The position numbers and the translations under genes are program-made. The notes under the pieces were generated by a model. It saw only the letters and a program-made list of their open reading frames with translations. It searched no databases and was not told the origin of the DNA. This document shows, one piece after another, positions 34,072-43,121 of a stretch of 64,000 bases of DNA. Source of the DNA: Mycobacterium sp. 1274761.0 (lineage in GTDB: Bacteria > Actinomycetota > Actinomycetes > Mycobacteriales > Mycobacteriaceae). Within the stretch, counting starts at the first letter, position 1. The number at the start of each line of letters is the position of its first letter. The stretch spans positions 62,001 to 126,000 of the forward strand of contig NZ_LZMC01000057.1 in NCBI RefSeq assembly GCF_001668615.1, read 5' to 3'.

Positions 34072-35757
34072 ATGCTGGACCGGCTTACTCGCATCCAACT
34101 GTCGATCTTCGCGCTCGTCACGGTGCTCACCGTAAGTGCGATCGCGATCTTCTATCTGCACCTGCCCGCAGCGGTTGGCATCGGGGCCTACAAGGTGGAC
34201 GCGAACTTCGTTGCCGGCGGCGGCATCTACGAGAACGCCAACGTCACCTACCGCGGGGTGACCATCGGCCAGGTGGAGTCTGTGGGGCTGACCGACGACG
34301 GTGTCGTGGCCCACATGAGGCTCAACAGCGGCACGCCGGTACCCGACAATGTCACCGCCACGGTCAAGAGTGTGTCGGCGGTCGGCGAGCAGTACATCGA
34401 CCTCGTGCCGCCGGACAATCCGTCGTCGGGGAAATTGCGCAACGGTGCATCGATCGGGCAGGACCGTACGGCAATCGGTCAGGACATCTCGGGCCTGCTG
34501 GACGAGGCAGACAGGCTGGTGGCGAGCATCGGTGACACACGACTGCAGGATCTGCTGCGCGAAACGTTCAAGGCGTTCAACGGATCCGGGCCCGAGCTGG
34601 CGCGGCTGATTCAGTCGTCGCGGCTTCTGGTCGACGAGGCTAACAACAACTACGGCCAGGTGACGCAGCTGATCGACCAGGCCGGTCCGTTCCTTGACGC
34701 GCAGATCCGCGGCGGCGATGACATCAAGTCATTGTCCGAGGGCTTGGCGCGGTTCGCCGGTGAACTCGCCAACGCCGATCCGCAACTGCGGTCCACTCTG
34801 CAAACGGTGCCAGAGGCCGCCGACGCGGCCAACGACACGCTCGTCGGCATCCGTCCGTCCTTCCCGGTGTTGGCCGCCAACCTGGCGAACTTTGGCCGGA
34901 TCGGTGTCATCTATCGCAAGTCGCTGGAGCAGGCACTGGTGATCTTTCCGGCGCTGCTCGCAGCGCTGAGCACCGTCGCGGGCGGTGTGCCCGCTGACGA
35001 GGGCGGCAAGCTGGACTTCAAAATTCACCTGCAGGACCCGCCGTCGTGCAACGTCGGCTTCATCCCGGCGACGCAGATCCGGTCGCCGGCCGACACCACA
35101 CTGCGGGACATCCCGCCGGACCTGTATTGCAAGACCGCGCAGAACGATCCGGCCGTTGTGCGCGGTGCGCGCAACTACCCGTGCCAGGAGTTCCCCGGCA
35201 AGCGAGCACCGACCATCCAGCTCTGCCGCGATCCCAAGGGCTATGTGCCGCTGGGCACCAACCCGTGGCGCGGTCCGCCGATCCCGTACGGCAGCGTGCC
35301 GATTGATGACGGCCGGATGATCCTGCCGCAGAACAAATTCCCGTTCATTCCGCCGCAGGTGGACCCGGATCCGGGCCCGCCGGTGGTGCAGCTGCCCCCG
35401 GGTGTTCCGCCGGGGCCTGGTCCGGCTCCGCACGCGCCGTTCCCGCTGCCGGTGCCGCCGAACGAGCCGGGTCCGCTGCCGCCGCCGTGGCCGTTCTACG
35501 CGCCACCCGATCAGGTGGTGCCGCCGTACGGCAGGACGCCGCCGCCTCCGGCCGGGGGTGCGCCGCTGCCGGGTCAGGCGCCCGCGGAGGCGCCACCGCT
35601 GCCCGCCGAGGCGCCGCCGATGGCGAGTGCGACGTATGACCAGAACGGCAAGTTCGTGGACCCGGCCGGGGGAACTGGCGTGTTCGCGGGTGGAACTGAC
35701 ACACTGGCGCCCGCGGAAAACTGGGTTGATCTGATGTTGGCTCCAAGGCAGGCGTAA
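34072..35757 (+). CDS. mce4F: Mce4F, sterol-import tunnel protein with long Pro-rich tail
   Basis: This 561-residue protein starts immediately after the mce4E stop. It has an N-terminal anchor (LSIFALVTVLTVSAIAIFYL, about 8-27) and an MCE domain with GGIYENANVTYRGVTIGQVES. The helical region has an extended Cys-containing segment (DPPSCNVGF, LYCKTA, YPCQEF, LCRDPKG). The last ~150 residues are strongly Pro-rich (PPGVPPGPGPAPHAPFP onward) and then Gly/Thr/Asp. It closes the mce4A-F set; the following gene starts at the next base. Confidence 0.94.
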   Translation: MLDRLTRIQLSIFALVTVLTVSAIAIFYLHLPAAVGIGAYKVDANFVAGGGIYENANVTYRGVTIGQVESVGLTDDGVVAHMRLNSGTPVPDNVTATVKSVSAVGEQYIDLVPPDNPSSGKLRNGASIGQDRTAIGQDISGLLDEADRLVASIGDTRLQDLLRETFKAFNGSGPELARLIQSSRLLVDEANNNYGQVTQLIDQAGPFLDAQIRGGDDIKSLSEGLARFAGELANADPQLRSTLQTVPEAADAANDTLVGIRPSFPVLAANLANFGRIGVIYRKSLEQALVIFPALLAALSTVAGGVPADEGGKLDFKIHLQDPPSCNVGFIPATQIRSPADTTLRDIPPDLYCKTAQNDPAVVRGARNYPCQEFPGKRAPTIQLCRDPKGYVPLGTNPWRGPPIPYGSVPIDDGRMILPQNKFPFIPPQVDPDPGPPVVQLPPGVPPGPGPAPHAPFPLPVPPNEPGPLPPPWPFYAPPDQVVPPYGRTPPPPAGGAPLPGQAPAEAPPLPAEAPPMASATYDQNGKFVDPAGGTGVFAGGTDTLAPAENWVDLMLAPRQA

Positions 35758-36453
35758 ATGGTTGAACAAACGGCTTCGACGCAAGCGTCGCCGAAGCCGG
35801 CGGGAAGGCGTCGTGCGTCCAGGGCGGCGGGGCCCGCCGGAGACACGGCTGCTACCGCGGCGGGCGTGACGGTCAAGGCGCCGAAACCCATCAAGGTCCG
35901 GCTGCCCAAGCCTGTGGCCCCGCCGCCACGCCGGCAATCCCACCGAGGGCTGGTGGCACTGGTGTCGCTTACCGGTGTTCTGGTCGCGGTCATCGCGCTG
36001 GGTCTAGGCCTCTTCTTCGGCGTCAAACACCTACGCGGCGAGCAGGCCGAGCAGGCGCAGAACCAGCTGTTCGTCGACACCGCGGCGCAGTTTGTGGTGA
36101 ACATGTTCAGCTACACGCAGAATTCGATCGACGCCGACGTGGACCGCTTCGTCAACAGCACCAGCGGCCCGCTGCGCGACATGATGAGCCAAGGCCAGAA
36201 CGCCGAAAACCTCAAGCTGCTATTCCGCGACACCAACGCCAATGCCGAGGCGGTCATCAACGGCGCTGCGCTGGAGAAGGTCGATCCCATCGCACACCGG
36301 GCGGATGTCCTTGTGGCGGTTCGTGTGACGGTGACCGACCTCGACGGCAACAACCAGCCGTCCAAGCCGTACCGGCTCCGGGTGACCGTCGCCGAGGACG
36401 ACAACGGCCACATGTCGTTCTACGACCTGAAGTACCCCGACGGGGGCAACTGA
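35758..36453 (+). CDS. mam4A: Mce-associated membrane protein (Rv3493c homologue)
   Basis: The protein has 231 residues. A basic, Pro/Lys-rich cytoplasmic N-terminus of about 60 residues is followed by one membrane helix (LVALVSLTGVLVAVIALGLGLFFG, about 65-88) and an extracytoplasmic domain of ~135 residues of the Mce-associated (Mam) type. The symbol mam4A is used from memory for Rv3493c. Mam proteins stabilise Mce complexes (established for the related OmamA). It begins at the base after the mce4F stop and overlaps the next gene by one base. Confidence 0.86.
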   Translation: MVEQTASTQASPKPAGRRRASRAAGPAGDTAATAAGVTVKAPKPIKVRLPKPVAPPPRRQSHRGLVALVSLTGVLVAVIALGLGLFFGVKHLRGEQAEQAQNQLFVDTAAQFVVNMFSYTQNSIDADVDRFVNSTSGPLRDMMSQGQNAENLKLLFRDTNANAEAVINGAALEKVDPIAHRADVLVAVRVTVTDLDGNNQPSKPYRLRVTVAEDDNGHMSFYDLKYPDGGN

Positions 36454-36947
36454 TGTCCATCAAGGCCGCCAAACTGGTTGGCGCGTTGACGATCCTGCTC
36501 GCCTGCGGTTTTGTCGCACTGGGCGCCGCGGGCGGTTGGTACTACTGGACCGGGGTGGAGATCGCGGGCGAGAACGAGGCCCGCACCGTCCTCGTCGACA
36601 AGGCGAAGGACCAAATCCCCAAGGTGTTCGGTTACGACTACCAGACCGTCGAGCGCACCCTCAACGACATCTATCCGCTCCTGACGCCGACCTACCGCCA
36701 GGAGTTCAAGGACAGGGCCAACAAGGACATCATCCCGCAGGCACGCGACCGGCAACTCGTCAGCCAGGCCAATACGGTCGGGGTGGGAGTGCTGGCCGCA
36801 CAACGCAATTCAGGGTCGGTGATGGTGTATCTGAACCGCACGGTGACCGACAAGTCCAAGCAGCCGATCTATGACGGCAGCCGGCTGAAGGTCGACTACG
36901 TAAAGGTCGACGGTCAGTGGCTGATCAACTACATCACACCGATCTGA
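36453..36947 (+). CDS. mam4B: Mce-associated membrane protein (Rv3492c homologue)
   Basis: This 164-residue protein has one N-terminal membrane helix ([25 protein letters not shown], about 7-31) and a Mam-type extracytoplasmic domain ending in [18 protein letters not shown], a typical SnoaL-like last strand. It shares TGATG with the upstream gene and is the last of the ten mce4 genes. It overlaps the convergent otsA by 14 bases. Function as an Mce4 accessory is inferred from family and position. Confidence 0.86.
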   Translation: MSIKAAKLVGALTILLACGFVALGAAGGWYYWTGVEIAGENEARTVLVDKAKDQIPKVFGYDYQTVERTLNDIYPLLTPTYRQEFKDRANKDIIPQARDRQLVSQANTVGVGVLAAQRNSGSVMVYLNRTVTDKSKQPIYDGSRLKVDYVKVDGQWLINYITPI

Positions 36948-38403
36948 CGTCATCACCCGTGCGCGTGGACGCCAGCGCATCAAGGAAGGACCGCGCCCAG
37001 CGGTCGACATCGTGCGCCAGCACCTGCCGGCGTAGCGCCCGCATCCGGCGCCTGCCTTCCTCCGGCGTTTGATTCAGCGCTTCCTCGATGGCGTCCTTGA
37101 CACCGTCGAGGTGGTGCGGATTGGCCAGGTACGCCTGGCGGAGTTCGGCTGCTGCGCCGGTGAATTCGCTCAACACGAGCGCGCCGCCGAGATCGCTGCG
37201 ACAGGCCACGTACTCCTTGGCCACCAGGTTCATGCCGTCACGCAACGGGGTCACCAGCATCACGTCCGCCGCGACGAAGAAGGCGATCAGTTCGTCGCGC
37301 GGGACCGCCCGGTGGATGTAGTGCACGATCGGGTGGCCGATCTCACCGAACTCTCCGTTGATGTGCCCTACCTGGCGCTCGATGTCCTCGCGCATCTCCT
37401 TATAGCTTTCGACGCGCTCACGGCTCGGGGTGGCCAGCTGTACGAGCACCGTGTCGTCACGTTTGACGCGGCCCTCGGTGAGCAACTCCGAAAAAGCTTT
37501 CAGCCGAACATCAATGCCCTTGGTGTAATCAAGCCGGTCGACACCGAGCAGGATCTTGCGCGGGTTTCCCAGTTCACTGCGCAGCTCGCGGGCACGCTGC
37601 CGGACATTTCTCGCGCGCGCCTTGCTGTCGAGTTCACCCGAGTCGATCGAGATGGGGAAGGCGCCCACTTTCACCGTGCGGAAACCGACCTGGACCTCAC
37701 CGAAGCGGGAGCGGACGCCGACGGTCGCGCGGGATGTGTTGGCGCCCACCAATCGTCGCGACAGGATCAGGAAATTCTGGGCACCCCCGGGAAGGTGGAA
37801 GCCGACCAAGTCGGCGCCCAGCAGACCTTCGATGATCTCGGTGCGCCACGGCATTTGCATGAACAGCTCGACCGGCGGGAACGGGATGTGCAAGAAGAAG
37901 CCGATGGTGAGGTCGGGTCGCAACATCCGCAGCATCTTCGGCACCAGCTGCAGCTGATAGTCCTGGATCCACACCGTCGCGCCCTGGGCCGAGGCGCGCG
38001 CGGTGGCTTCGGCGAAGCGCCTGTTCACCTCGACGTAGCGGTCCCACCACTCGCGGTGATAGATCGGCTTCACGATGACGTCGTGATACAGCGGCCAGAG
38101 CGTGGCGTTGGAGAACCCTTCGTAGTACATCGCGACATCGTCGGCCGACAGCGAAACCGGATAAAGGCGCAGATCTTCCTCGACGATCGGTTCCTCGTCG
38201 CTGTCGGGAATGCCCGGCCAGCCGATCCATGCACCCTTCCGGCGCCGCAGCAGCGGCTCCAGCGCCGTGACGAGACCGCCGGGACTGCGCTTCCACTGTG
38301 TGGTTCCGTCGGGCAGCCGTTCCATGTCGATCGGCAGCCGGTTGGCGACGACGACGAAGTCGGCGTTGCCGGAGCCGGGTTGCTGGCCGCCCCCCGGACT
38401 CAC
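36934..38403 (-). CDS. otsA: trehalose-6-phosphate synthase OtsA
   Basis: This 489-residue GT20 enzyme makes trehalose 6-phosphate from UDP-/ADP-glucose and glucose 6-phosphate. Family landmarks are [23 protein letters not shown]-like [64 protein letters not shown] and [17 protein letters not shown]. The GTG start directly follows the stop of the 54-residue gene upstream, so they are cotranscribed; the same pair (Rv3489-Rv3490) occurs next to mce4 in M. tuberculosis. Trehalose made here feeds stress protection and mycolate transfer. Confidence 0.95.
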   Translation of the reverse strand: MSPGGGQQPGSGNADFVVVANRLPIDMERLPDGTTQWKRSPGGLVTALEPLLRRRKGAWIGWPGIPDSDEEPIVEEDLRLYPVSLSADDVAMYYEGFSNATLWPLYHDVIVKPIYHREWWDRYVEVNRRFAEATARASAQGATVWIQDYQLQLVPKMLRMLRPDLTIGFFLHIPFPPVELFMQMPWRTEIIEGLLGADLVGFHLPGGAQNFLILSRRLVGANTSRATVGVRSRFGEVQVGFRTVKVGAFPISIDSGELDSKARARNVRQRARELRSELGNPRKILLGVDRLDYTKGIDVRLKAFSELLTEGRVKRDDTVLVQLATPSRERVESYKEMREDIERQVGHINGEFGEIGHPIVHYIHRAVPRDELIAFFVAADVMLVTPLRDGMNLVAKEYVACRSDLGGALVLSEFTGAAAELRQAYLANPHHLDGVKDAIEEALNQTPEEGRRRMRALRRQVLAHDVDRWARSFLDALASTRTGDDVRSV

Positions 38404-38568
38404 TTATGCCTCTTGCTTCGCCGGTCCAATGCCGAGCATCGACAGAAAGATCCGGCACTCGTCAGCGTCGGTCGCGTAGGCCGCCACGACGCGCCGGGCC
38501 TGCCTGGCGGTGCTGTCGGCTAGCGGTTCGACGTCGCCGAGCTCGGCGGGATCAGATTTTGCAGCCAT
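38404..38568 (-). CDS. small conserved protein, Rv3489 homologue
   Basis: The ATG at 38568 gives a 54-residue protein (MAAKSDPAELGDVEPLADST), the length of Rv3489, which also precedes otsA in M. tuberculosis. It is hydrophilic with a predicted central helix (ARQARRVVAAYATDADECRIFLSML), one cysteine and no export signal. The stop codon abuts the otsA start. The frame stays open upstream, but that extension is Pro/Ser/Arg-rich reading inside the antisense of the next gene. Function is unknown; coexpression with OtsA is the only clue. Confidence 0.8.
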   Translation of the reverse strand: MAAKSDPAELGDVEPLADSTARQARRVVAAYATDADECRIFLSMLGIGPAKQEA

Positions 38569-38593
38569 GACACCACCATATATCCGGCTCGGG

Positions 38594-38998
38594 CTAACCG
38601 ACGCTCCCGGTGGAGCCGGTGGCCGTGGGGCTGCTGCTGACCTCGGACTGCGGCTGCACCGGCGGAGCCATCGCGGCGCCTTCCTCGGCGAGGCCGATGC
38701 ACTGGCCGGAGTTGTGACCGGTGCAGGGGATGCCTGCGCCGCCGCCACCAGGGATGCTCACTGCGGCCAGGTCGGTGTTGCCGCCGATCGCCTGGTAGGG
38801 CTGGCCGGCGTTTGGCACGAGATGGGGGATGCACAGCGAGGTGTAGAGGTCGTGCTCTTCGCCGCCTGGGCACTGGGCGAGGGGAGTGGCCGCCGGCGTC
38901 GGTGTCGCGACGAAGGCGATCGCGGGCGCTGCCGCAACCGCGAGGGCGAATCCACCGGCAATGATCAGTCGTCGCGCTGAAAACTTCATGGTCGCCAT
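38594..38998 (-). CDS. four-cysteine secreted protein, paralogue 1
   Basis: From the ATG at 38998 (MATMKFSARRLIIAGGFALA) the protein has 134 residues. It has a signal peptide or N-terminal anchor and a small mature domain with CPGGEEHDLYTSLCIPHLVPN and PCTGHNSGQCIGLAEE, four cysteines in all, then a Pro/Gln/Ser-rich tail. Two paralogues lie at 39209-39565 and 44067-44426, sharing the same cysteine frame. I do not recognise a named function. It lies tandem with paralogue 2, and the upstream sequences of the two share CGCTTTCTGT-like bases on the plus strand. Confidence 0.78.
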   Translation of the reverse strand: MATMKFSARRLIIAGGFALAVAAAPAIAFVATPTPAATPLAQCPGGEEHDLYTSLCIPHLVPNAGQPYQAIGGNTDLAAVSIPGGGGAGIPCTGHNSGQCIGLAEEGAAMAPPVQPQSEVSSSPTATGSTGSVG

Positions 38999-39135
38999 CG
39001 TCACGCTTTCTGTTGATTTCCTGACAGGTATCGTCCGGAAGATTGTATGGAAGCTGGACAGTATCTGCTGGAATTCGCAGGGTTTCCTGTCGGTTCGGCG
39101 GTCCATTTGTGCAGGCCAGAGAGCGAAACCGGGAA

Positions 39136-39164
39136 GGGCCGGACACGAAATATGTGTCCGGCCC
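39136..39164 (-). terminator. strong hairpin downstream of secreted paralogue 2
   Basis: An 11-base-pair perfect stem, GGGCCGGACAC (39136-39146) with GTGTCCGGCCC (39154-39164), encloses a seven-base loop. It lies 44 bases past the stop of the minus-strand gene at 39209. No uridine run follows, as is common in mycobacterial terminators. Confidence 0.7.
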
Positions 39165-39208
39165 TGATGTTTGAACCCGAGGCGCCAATTCGGCGCCGCC
39201 AATTGTAT

Positions 39209-39565
39209 TTAGGGGCTTGCGCTGACCTCAGAATGCGGTACCGCGATGGGCCCCGCGGCGTTTTGTTCTTCGCCGAGGCCGATGCACTCGCCGGAATTGT
39301 GTCCGGTGCACGGCACGCCGCTGACCTCTGGGAGGCCGCCGACGGGTGAAGTGCTGGTGTAGGACGGTGAATTCGGTACGAGATCCGGCACGCAGATGTT
39401 GGTGTACTGGTCTTCGATTTCACCGCCCGCGCATGCGGTGACCGCGGGCGCCGCGACAGGGCTGGTCGAAGCTGCGAACACTGCGACCGCGGGACCGGCA
39501 GCGATCGCGACAGCGAAGCTGCCCGCGAGGAGCATCCGGCGTGTGGGTGAGCGGAAGGTCGCCAT
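39209..39565 (-). CDS. four-cysteine secreted protein, paralogue 2
   Basis: From the ATG at 39565 (MATFRSPTRRMLLAGSFAVA) the product is 118 residues. After an Ala-rich export signal (cleavage plausible near VAVFAASTS) come CAGGEIEDQYTNICVPDLVPN and PCTGHNSGECIGLGEE, and the C-terminus ends SEVSASP. Both cysteine pairs and the GHxSGxCIGL phrase match the genes at 38594 and 44067. The frame stays open upstream to 40048 but there it is antisense to other sequence and has no conserved content. Function is unknown. Confidence 0.8.
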   Translation of the reverse strand: MATFRSPTRRMLLAGSFAVAIAAGPAVAVFAASTSPVAAPAVTACAGGEIEDQYTNICVPDLVPNSPSYTSTSPVGGLPEVSGVPCTGHNSGECIGLGEEQNAAGPIAVPHSEVSASP

Positions 39566-39916
39566 CGTAGCGCTTTCTGTAGTTTGCTGACCGTCTAACG
39601 GGGAAGCGTGGCACGTGCCGCCGATGGGCTGGCCGCCAGCCTGCGCTCCCTGCCGATGCCGTCTTCGAAGTTGTAGCAGGAGTTGGCATCTGCTGGGGCC
39701 AGCGTACCCTCGGAACCGTCTGAACACCGGCCGAATGCCCGCAACGAAGATTCGGTGCCGTCGCCGCTGTGAGCTCTCTGCCAGATTGCTGTGGCGAGGC
39801 TGGACGAGGTCCTGTCGCGCCCGCTCGCGCCGGGGCTTATCCCCGTCGGCAGGCCCGCTGACCGGAGAAGTAGTGTGCATTACATCTGATGAGTCGAACG
39901 TAACGAGGTGTGCACC
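39566..39916. other. intergenic region without recognisable gene
   Basis: This 351-base gap lies between the secreted paralogue 2 and the enoyl-CoA hydratase, which diverge from it. I see no convincing coding pattern, no KstR box and no tRNA. GTTCTAGT-like sterol operators are absent here, in contrast to the next intergenic gap at 40853-40902. It presumably holds both divergent promoters. Confidence 0.5.
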
Positions 39917-40852
39917 GTGGCTAGCCCGGAAGAGACCAACGCCGAATCGGTTCCACCGGAGCCGGCCCAGCAGGTGACCTACGAAACCCTGGACGAAGGT
40001 CGCATCGCCCGCATCTGGCTCAACCGGCCCGAAGCGCAGAATGCGCAATCACGCACGCTTCTTGTGCAATTGGATGAGGCATTCGGCCGCGCCGAGGCCG
40101 ACGACAACGTCAGGGTGGTGATCCTCGCCGGGCGTGGGAAGAACTTCTCCGCGGGCCACGATCTCGGTTCGGAGGAGGCGCTGCTGGAGCGCAAGCCCGG
40201 CCCGGCGCAGCATCCGACATTCCGCACGCACGGCTCGACCATGAGCAGCATCGCCGAGCGCACGTATTTGCAGGAGTGGCACTTCTTCTTCGAAAACACT
40301 CGCAGATGGCGGGATTTGCGCAAGATCACCATCGCGCAAGTCCAAGGCAACGCGATCTCGGCCGGGCTGATGCTGATCTGGGCCTGCGACCTGATCGTCG
40401 CCGCTGATGATGCGAAGTTCAGCGACGTGGTTGCCGTTCGAATGGGTATGCCCGGCGTCGAATACTACGCTCACCCATGGGAATTCGGCGCGCGTAAGGC
40501 CAAAGAGCTTCTGCTGACCGGCGATTCGATCGACGCCGACGAGGCGCACCGCCTCGGCATGGTGTCCAAGGTCTTTCCGCGCGCCGACCTGGAGGACAAG
40601 ACCCTGGAGTTCGCACGCCGCATCGCCGAGCGGCCGACGATGGCCGCCCTGCTGGTGAAGGATTCGGTCAACGCGGCCGCCGACGCGATGGGGTTCACCG
40701 AGGCGTTGCGCCACGCTTTCCATATCCACGAGCTCGGCCACGCGCACTGGGCGGCGGCCAACGAGAACAGGTATCCGGTGGGGCTGCCGCCCGACGTGCC
40801 GGACTGGCGCACGCTCGGGGCCCCGACGCCAGCGCGTCGCGACACCCCTTGA
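39917..40852 (+). CDS. enoyl-CoA hydratase/isomerase family protein
   Basis: The GTG at 39917 has ACGAGG eight bases upstream and gives 311 residues; the GTG at 39908 would add three. The crotonase fold shows RPEAQNAQS, AGRGKNFSAGHDLGS as oxyanion hole, and QVQGNAISAGLMLIWACDLI. The segment KFSDVVAVRMGMPGVEYYAHPWEFGARKAKELL is typical of a mycobacterial EchA group longer than the ~260-residue norm. It lies just upstream of an SDR with a KstR-type box, so it may act on a sterol- or fatty-acid-derived CoA. The specific substrate is unknown. Confidence 0.85.
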   Translation: MASPEETNAESVPPEPAQQVTYETLDEGRIARIWLNRPEAQNAQSRTLLVQLDEAFGRAEADDNVRVVILAGRGKNFSAGHDLGSEEALLERKPGPAQHPTFRTHGSTMSSIAERTYLQEWHFFFENTRRWRDLRKITIAQVQGNAISAGLMLIWACDLIVAADDAKFSDVVAVRMGMPGVEYYAHPWEFGARKAKELLLTGDSIDADEAHRLGMVSKVFPRADLEDKTLEFARRIAERPTMAALLVKDSVNAAADAMGFTEALRHAFHIHELGHAHWAAANENRYPVGLPPDVPDWRTLGAPTPARRDTP

Positions 40853-40870
40853 CGTGCGTGGTTCCATAAC

Positions 40871-40884
40871 CAGAACCTGTTCTA
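40871..40884 (+). promoter_or_regulatory. KstR-type operator upstream of SDR (one mismatch)
   Basis: CAGAACCTGTTCTA misses only the first base of TnnAACnnGTTnnA. The final TA opens TATTTT (40883-40888), a good -10, followed by AAAGGA just before the SDR start at 40903. Confidence 0.75.
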
Positions 40885-40902
40885 TTTTCCAAAGGAGTGG
40901 CG

Positions 40903-41742
40903 GTGCAGCTCTCGCTGGTGGATAAGACCGTGCTGGTCACCGGTGGCGGCAGCGGAATCGGCAAGGGCGTCGCGACGGCGGCCGCAGCGTCCGGCGCCAA
41001 GGTGATGATCGTCGGGCGCAACGCCGACAGGCTGGCTGCTGCCGCCGAGGAAATCACGACGAAGGCCGCCGACGGAGGCGCCGTGCGCTACGCGCCGGCC
41101 GACGTCACCAACGAGGATGAGGTAAGTCGGGTCGTCGCGGCGGCCACCGCCTGGACTGGCGCGCTGCACGGCGTGGTGAACTGCGCCGGCGGGAGCGAGA
41201 CGATCGGTCCCGTCACCCAGATCGACTCCGAGGGGTGGCGGCGCGCGATCGATCTGAACATCAACGGCACGATGTACGTGCTCAAGCACTCCGCTCGGGA
41301 GATGGTGCGCGGCGGCGGCGGATCCTTCATTGGGATCTCGTCGATCGCGGCGAGCAACACACACCGGTGGTTCGGTGCCTACGGCGTGGCCAAGGCCGGC
41401 ATCGACCATCTGATGCAGCTGGCCGCAGACGAACTCGGCCCCTCCTGGGTGCGGGTGAATTGCATCCGACCAGGGCTCATCCGTACCGATCTGGTCGCGC
41501 CGGTTTTCGAGATACCGCAGCTGAGCGAGGATTACGCGGCATGCACGCCGCTGCCGCGACCCGGCGAAGTGGAGGACATCGCAAGCATGTCGGTGTTCCT
41601 GCTCAGTGACGCCGCCAGCTACGTCACCGGCCAGGTGATCAACGTCGACGGCGGACTGATGCTGCGCCGCGGGCCGGACTATTCGTCGATGCTCGAGCCG
41701 GTGTTCGGTGCCGACGGGTTGCGCGGAGTCGTGTCGAGCTAG
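40903..41742 (+). CDS. SDR family oxidoreductase (KstR-controlled)
   Basis: The GTG at 40903 sits about seven bases after AAAGGA; a GTG at 40897 is the alternative for a nearly leaderless mRNA. The product is 279 residues with TGGGSGIGKGVATAA as the NAD(P) loop, CAGGSE in place of NNAG, a catalytic serine in GISSIAASN, and YGVAKAGID for the YxxxK motif. The end, VTGQVINVDGGLMLRRGPD, is standard. A KstR-type box upstream suggests it belongs to the sterol regulon although it lies 4 kb beyond mce4 and otsA. The reaction is unknown. Confidence 0.86.
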   Translation: MQLSLVDKTVLVTGGGSGIGKGVATAAAASGAKVMIVGRNADRLAAAAEEITTKAADGGAVRYAPADVTNEDEVSRVVAAATAWTGALHGVVNCAGGSETIGPVTQIDSEGWRRAIDLNINGTMYVLKHSAREMVRGGGGSFIGISSIAASNTHRWFGAYGVAKAGIDHLMQLAADELGPSWVRVNCIRPGLIRTDLVAPVFEIPQLSEDYAACTPLPRPGEVEDIASMSVFLLSDAASYVTGQVINVDGGLMLRRGPDYSSMLEPVFGADGLRGVVSS

Positions 41743-41815
41743 CCGGTGCGAATCACCGCCGTTTTTCGATGTGATTCCGAGGTCGCGACGGATTCTGCGG
41801 CCTACCCTCGTCGAT

Positions 41816-42049
41816 ATGTCTTCATCTCCCGACGACGGGGAACGAGTTCCGATCGAGAACGTCCGTTGCGGCGACCCCATCTACGACGCGGACGGCGGTT
41901 GCCAGCACTACAAAGTTCTCGAGCGCAGGGTCATTCCGGGCGGTGTCGTCCTCGAGCTCGAATGTTTGCATGACAACCAGTGCCAGGTGATCGAGAAGTC
42001 GTTCTCGGAGGGGTACATGGTGTCGCGATCGAGCCGCCACTTCCTGTAG
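41816..42049 (+). CDS. small conserved protein of unknown function
   Basis: The ATG at 41816 (MSSSPDDGERVPIENVRCGD) gives 77 residues. It is acidic at the N-terminus with three or four cysteines (VRCGD, GGCQHY, LECLHDNQCQV) and a basic aromatic end (SRSSRHFL). No export signal or membrane segment is apparent. The cysteine spacing is not a standard zinc motif. It is followed 25 bases later by a TetR gene, so the two could share a transcript. I do not recognise a family. Confidence 0.65.
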   Translation: MSSSPDDGERVPIENVRCGDPIYDADGGCQHYKVLERRVIPGGVVLELECLHDNQCQVIEKSFSEGYMVSRSSRHFL

Positions 42050-42074
42050 TAGCCGGTCGTCTAGTCTCTTGCGG

Positions 42075-42662
42075 GTGGGGTCAGCGCACCAGCCGGTAGC
42101 CGACGGCGAGCTGAGGGTAGCCGAGTACAGTGCGGCGCGCATTCGTGTGCTCGATGCCGCATTGGAGTTGTTCGCCGAACACGGGGTGAGCGGGACCTCG
42201 CTGCAGATGATCGCCGACGCCGTGGGTATCACGAAAGCGGCGGTGTATCACCAGTTTCGAACCAAGGACCACATCGTCATCGCTGTTACCGAACGCGAAC
42301 TCGGCAGGCTGGTGCCCGCACTCGAAGAAGCCGAAACACACGGCAAGGGATCACAGGCACGCGATGCGCTGCTGGTGGGCGTCATCGATATGGCGGTGCG
42401 GGATCGCGGGCTGGTGCGGACTCTGCAGTTCGATCCCGTGGTGGTGCGGCTGCTGGGTGAACACGAACCGTTTCAGCGGTTCATGTCGCGGCTCTACCGG
42501 GTGCTGCTCAACGACGCCGATGAGGACAACCTGATCCAGGTGGCGATGTTGGCGGGGGCCATCAGCAGTGCCGTCATGCATCCGCTCGTCGGTGATATCG
42601 ACGACGACACATTGCGAGAAAAGCTGACCGACTTCAGCCGCCGGCTGCTGGGGCTGCACTGA
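42075..42662 (+). CDS. TetR family transcriptional regulator
   Basis: From the GTG at 42075 the product is 195 residues; a TTG at 42069 is an alternative. The GTG lies six bases after TAGTCT (42063-42068), consistent with a leaderless mRNA. The N-terminal DNA-binding domain reads ARIRVLDAALELFAEHGVSGTSLQMIADAVGITKAAVYHQFRTKD, a textbook TetR fold. The C-terminal ligand domain is unassigned (MAVRDRGLVRTLQFDPVVVRL). An SDR pseudogene lies directly downstream and may be the relic of a regulated partner. Confidence 0.84.
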   Translation: MGSAHQPVADGELRVAEYSAARIRVLDAALELFAEHGVSGTSLQMIADAVGITKAAVYHQFRTKDHIVIAVTERELGRLVPALEEAETHGKGSQARDALLVGVIDMAVRDRGLVRTLQFDPVVVRLLGEHEPFQRFMSRLYRVLLNDADEDNLIQVAMLAGAISSAVMHPLVGDIDDDTLREKLTDFSRRLLGLH

Positions 42663-42688
42663 TCGTCGAAGAGGAGGTCCCGGTAACC

Positions 42689-43108
42689 GCGTGCCGCCGC
42701 CGAGATCGCCCGCGTCCTCCCCGTTATCCATGTGCTGATGAACAACGCCGGGGTGATGTTCACCCCGTTCGGCCGCACTGACGATGGTTTCGAAATGCAG
42801 TTCGGCACAAATCATCTCGGCCACTTCGAGCTGACCCGCCTGTTGCGCCGCAACTCGAGGCGGCCGAAGGCGCCCGCATCGTCAATTTGTCGTCGGATGG
42901 CCATCTGCTTGCCGACATCGACCTGGACGATCCGAGGGGGCACGCCCGCGGATACAACAAGTTCTCTGCATACGGAGCGTCCAAAACGGCCATAATTCTG
43001 CACGCCGTGGACTCGATCGCCGACTCCGCGATACGGGTGTCCCGGGCATCTGAACGGCACCGGCCTCGGCTGTGGGAGCTGTCGGAGGCGCTGTGCGCCG
43101 GCGGCTAA
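42689..43108 (+). pseudogene. decayed SDR (retinol-dehydrogenase-like) fragment
   Basis: An SDR similar to retinol-dehydrogenase-type enzymes can be followed across two frames. The first has [20 protein letters not shown] and [12 protein letters not shown] (to about 42846). A -1/+2 shift then leads to [20 protein letters not shown] and [19 protein letters not shown] in another frame. The N-terminal coenzyme-binding third is missing and the C-terminus decays to unrelated reading. No intact start is in frame. It lies 26 bases after a TetR gene. Confidence 0.72.
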
Positions 43109-43121
43109 CCGGCGGCGCGAG

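Noticed and set aside
37069..38523. A 484-codon plus-strand frame across otsA
   Set aside because: It is antisense to the clearly conserved OtsA and has the His/Arg/Val-rich composition typical of high-GC shadows.
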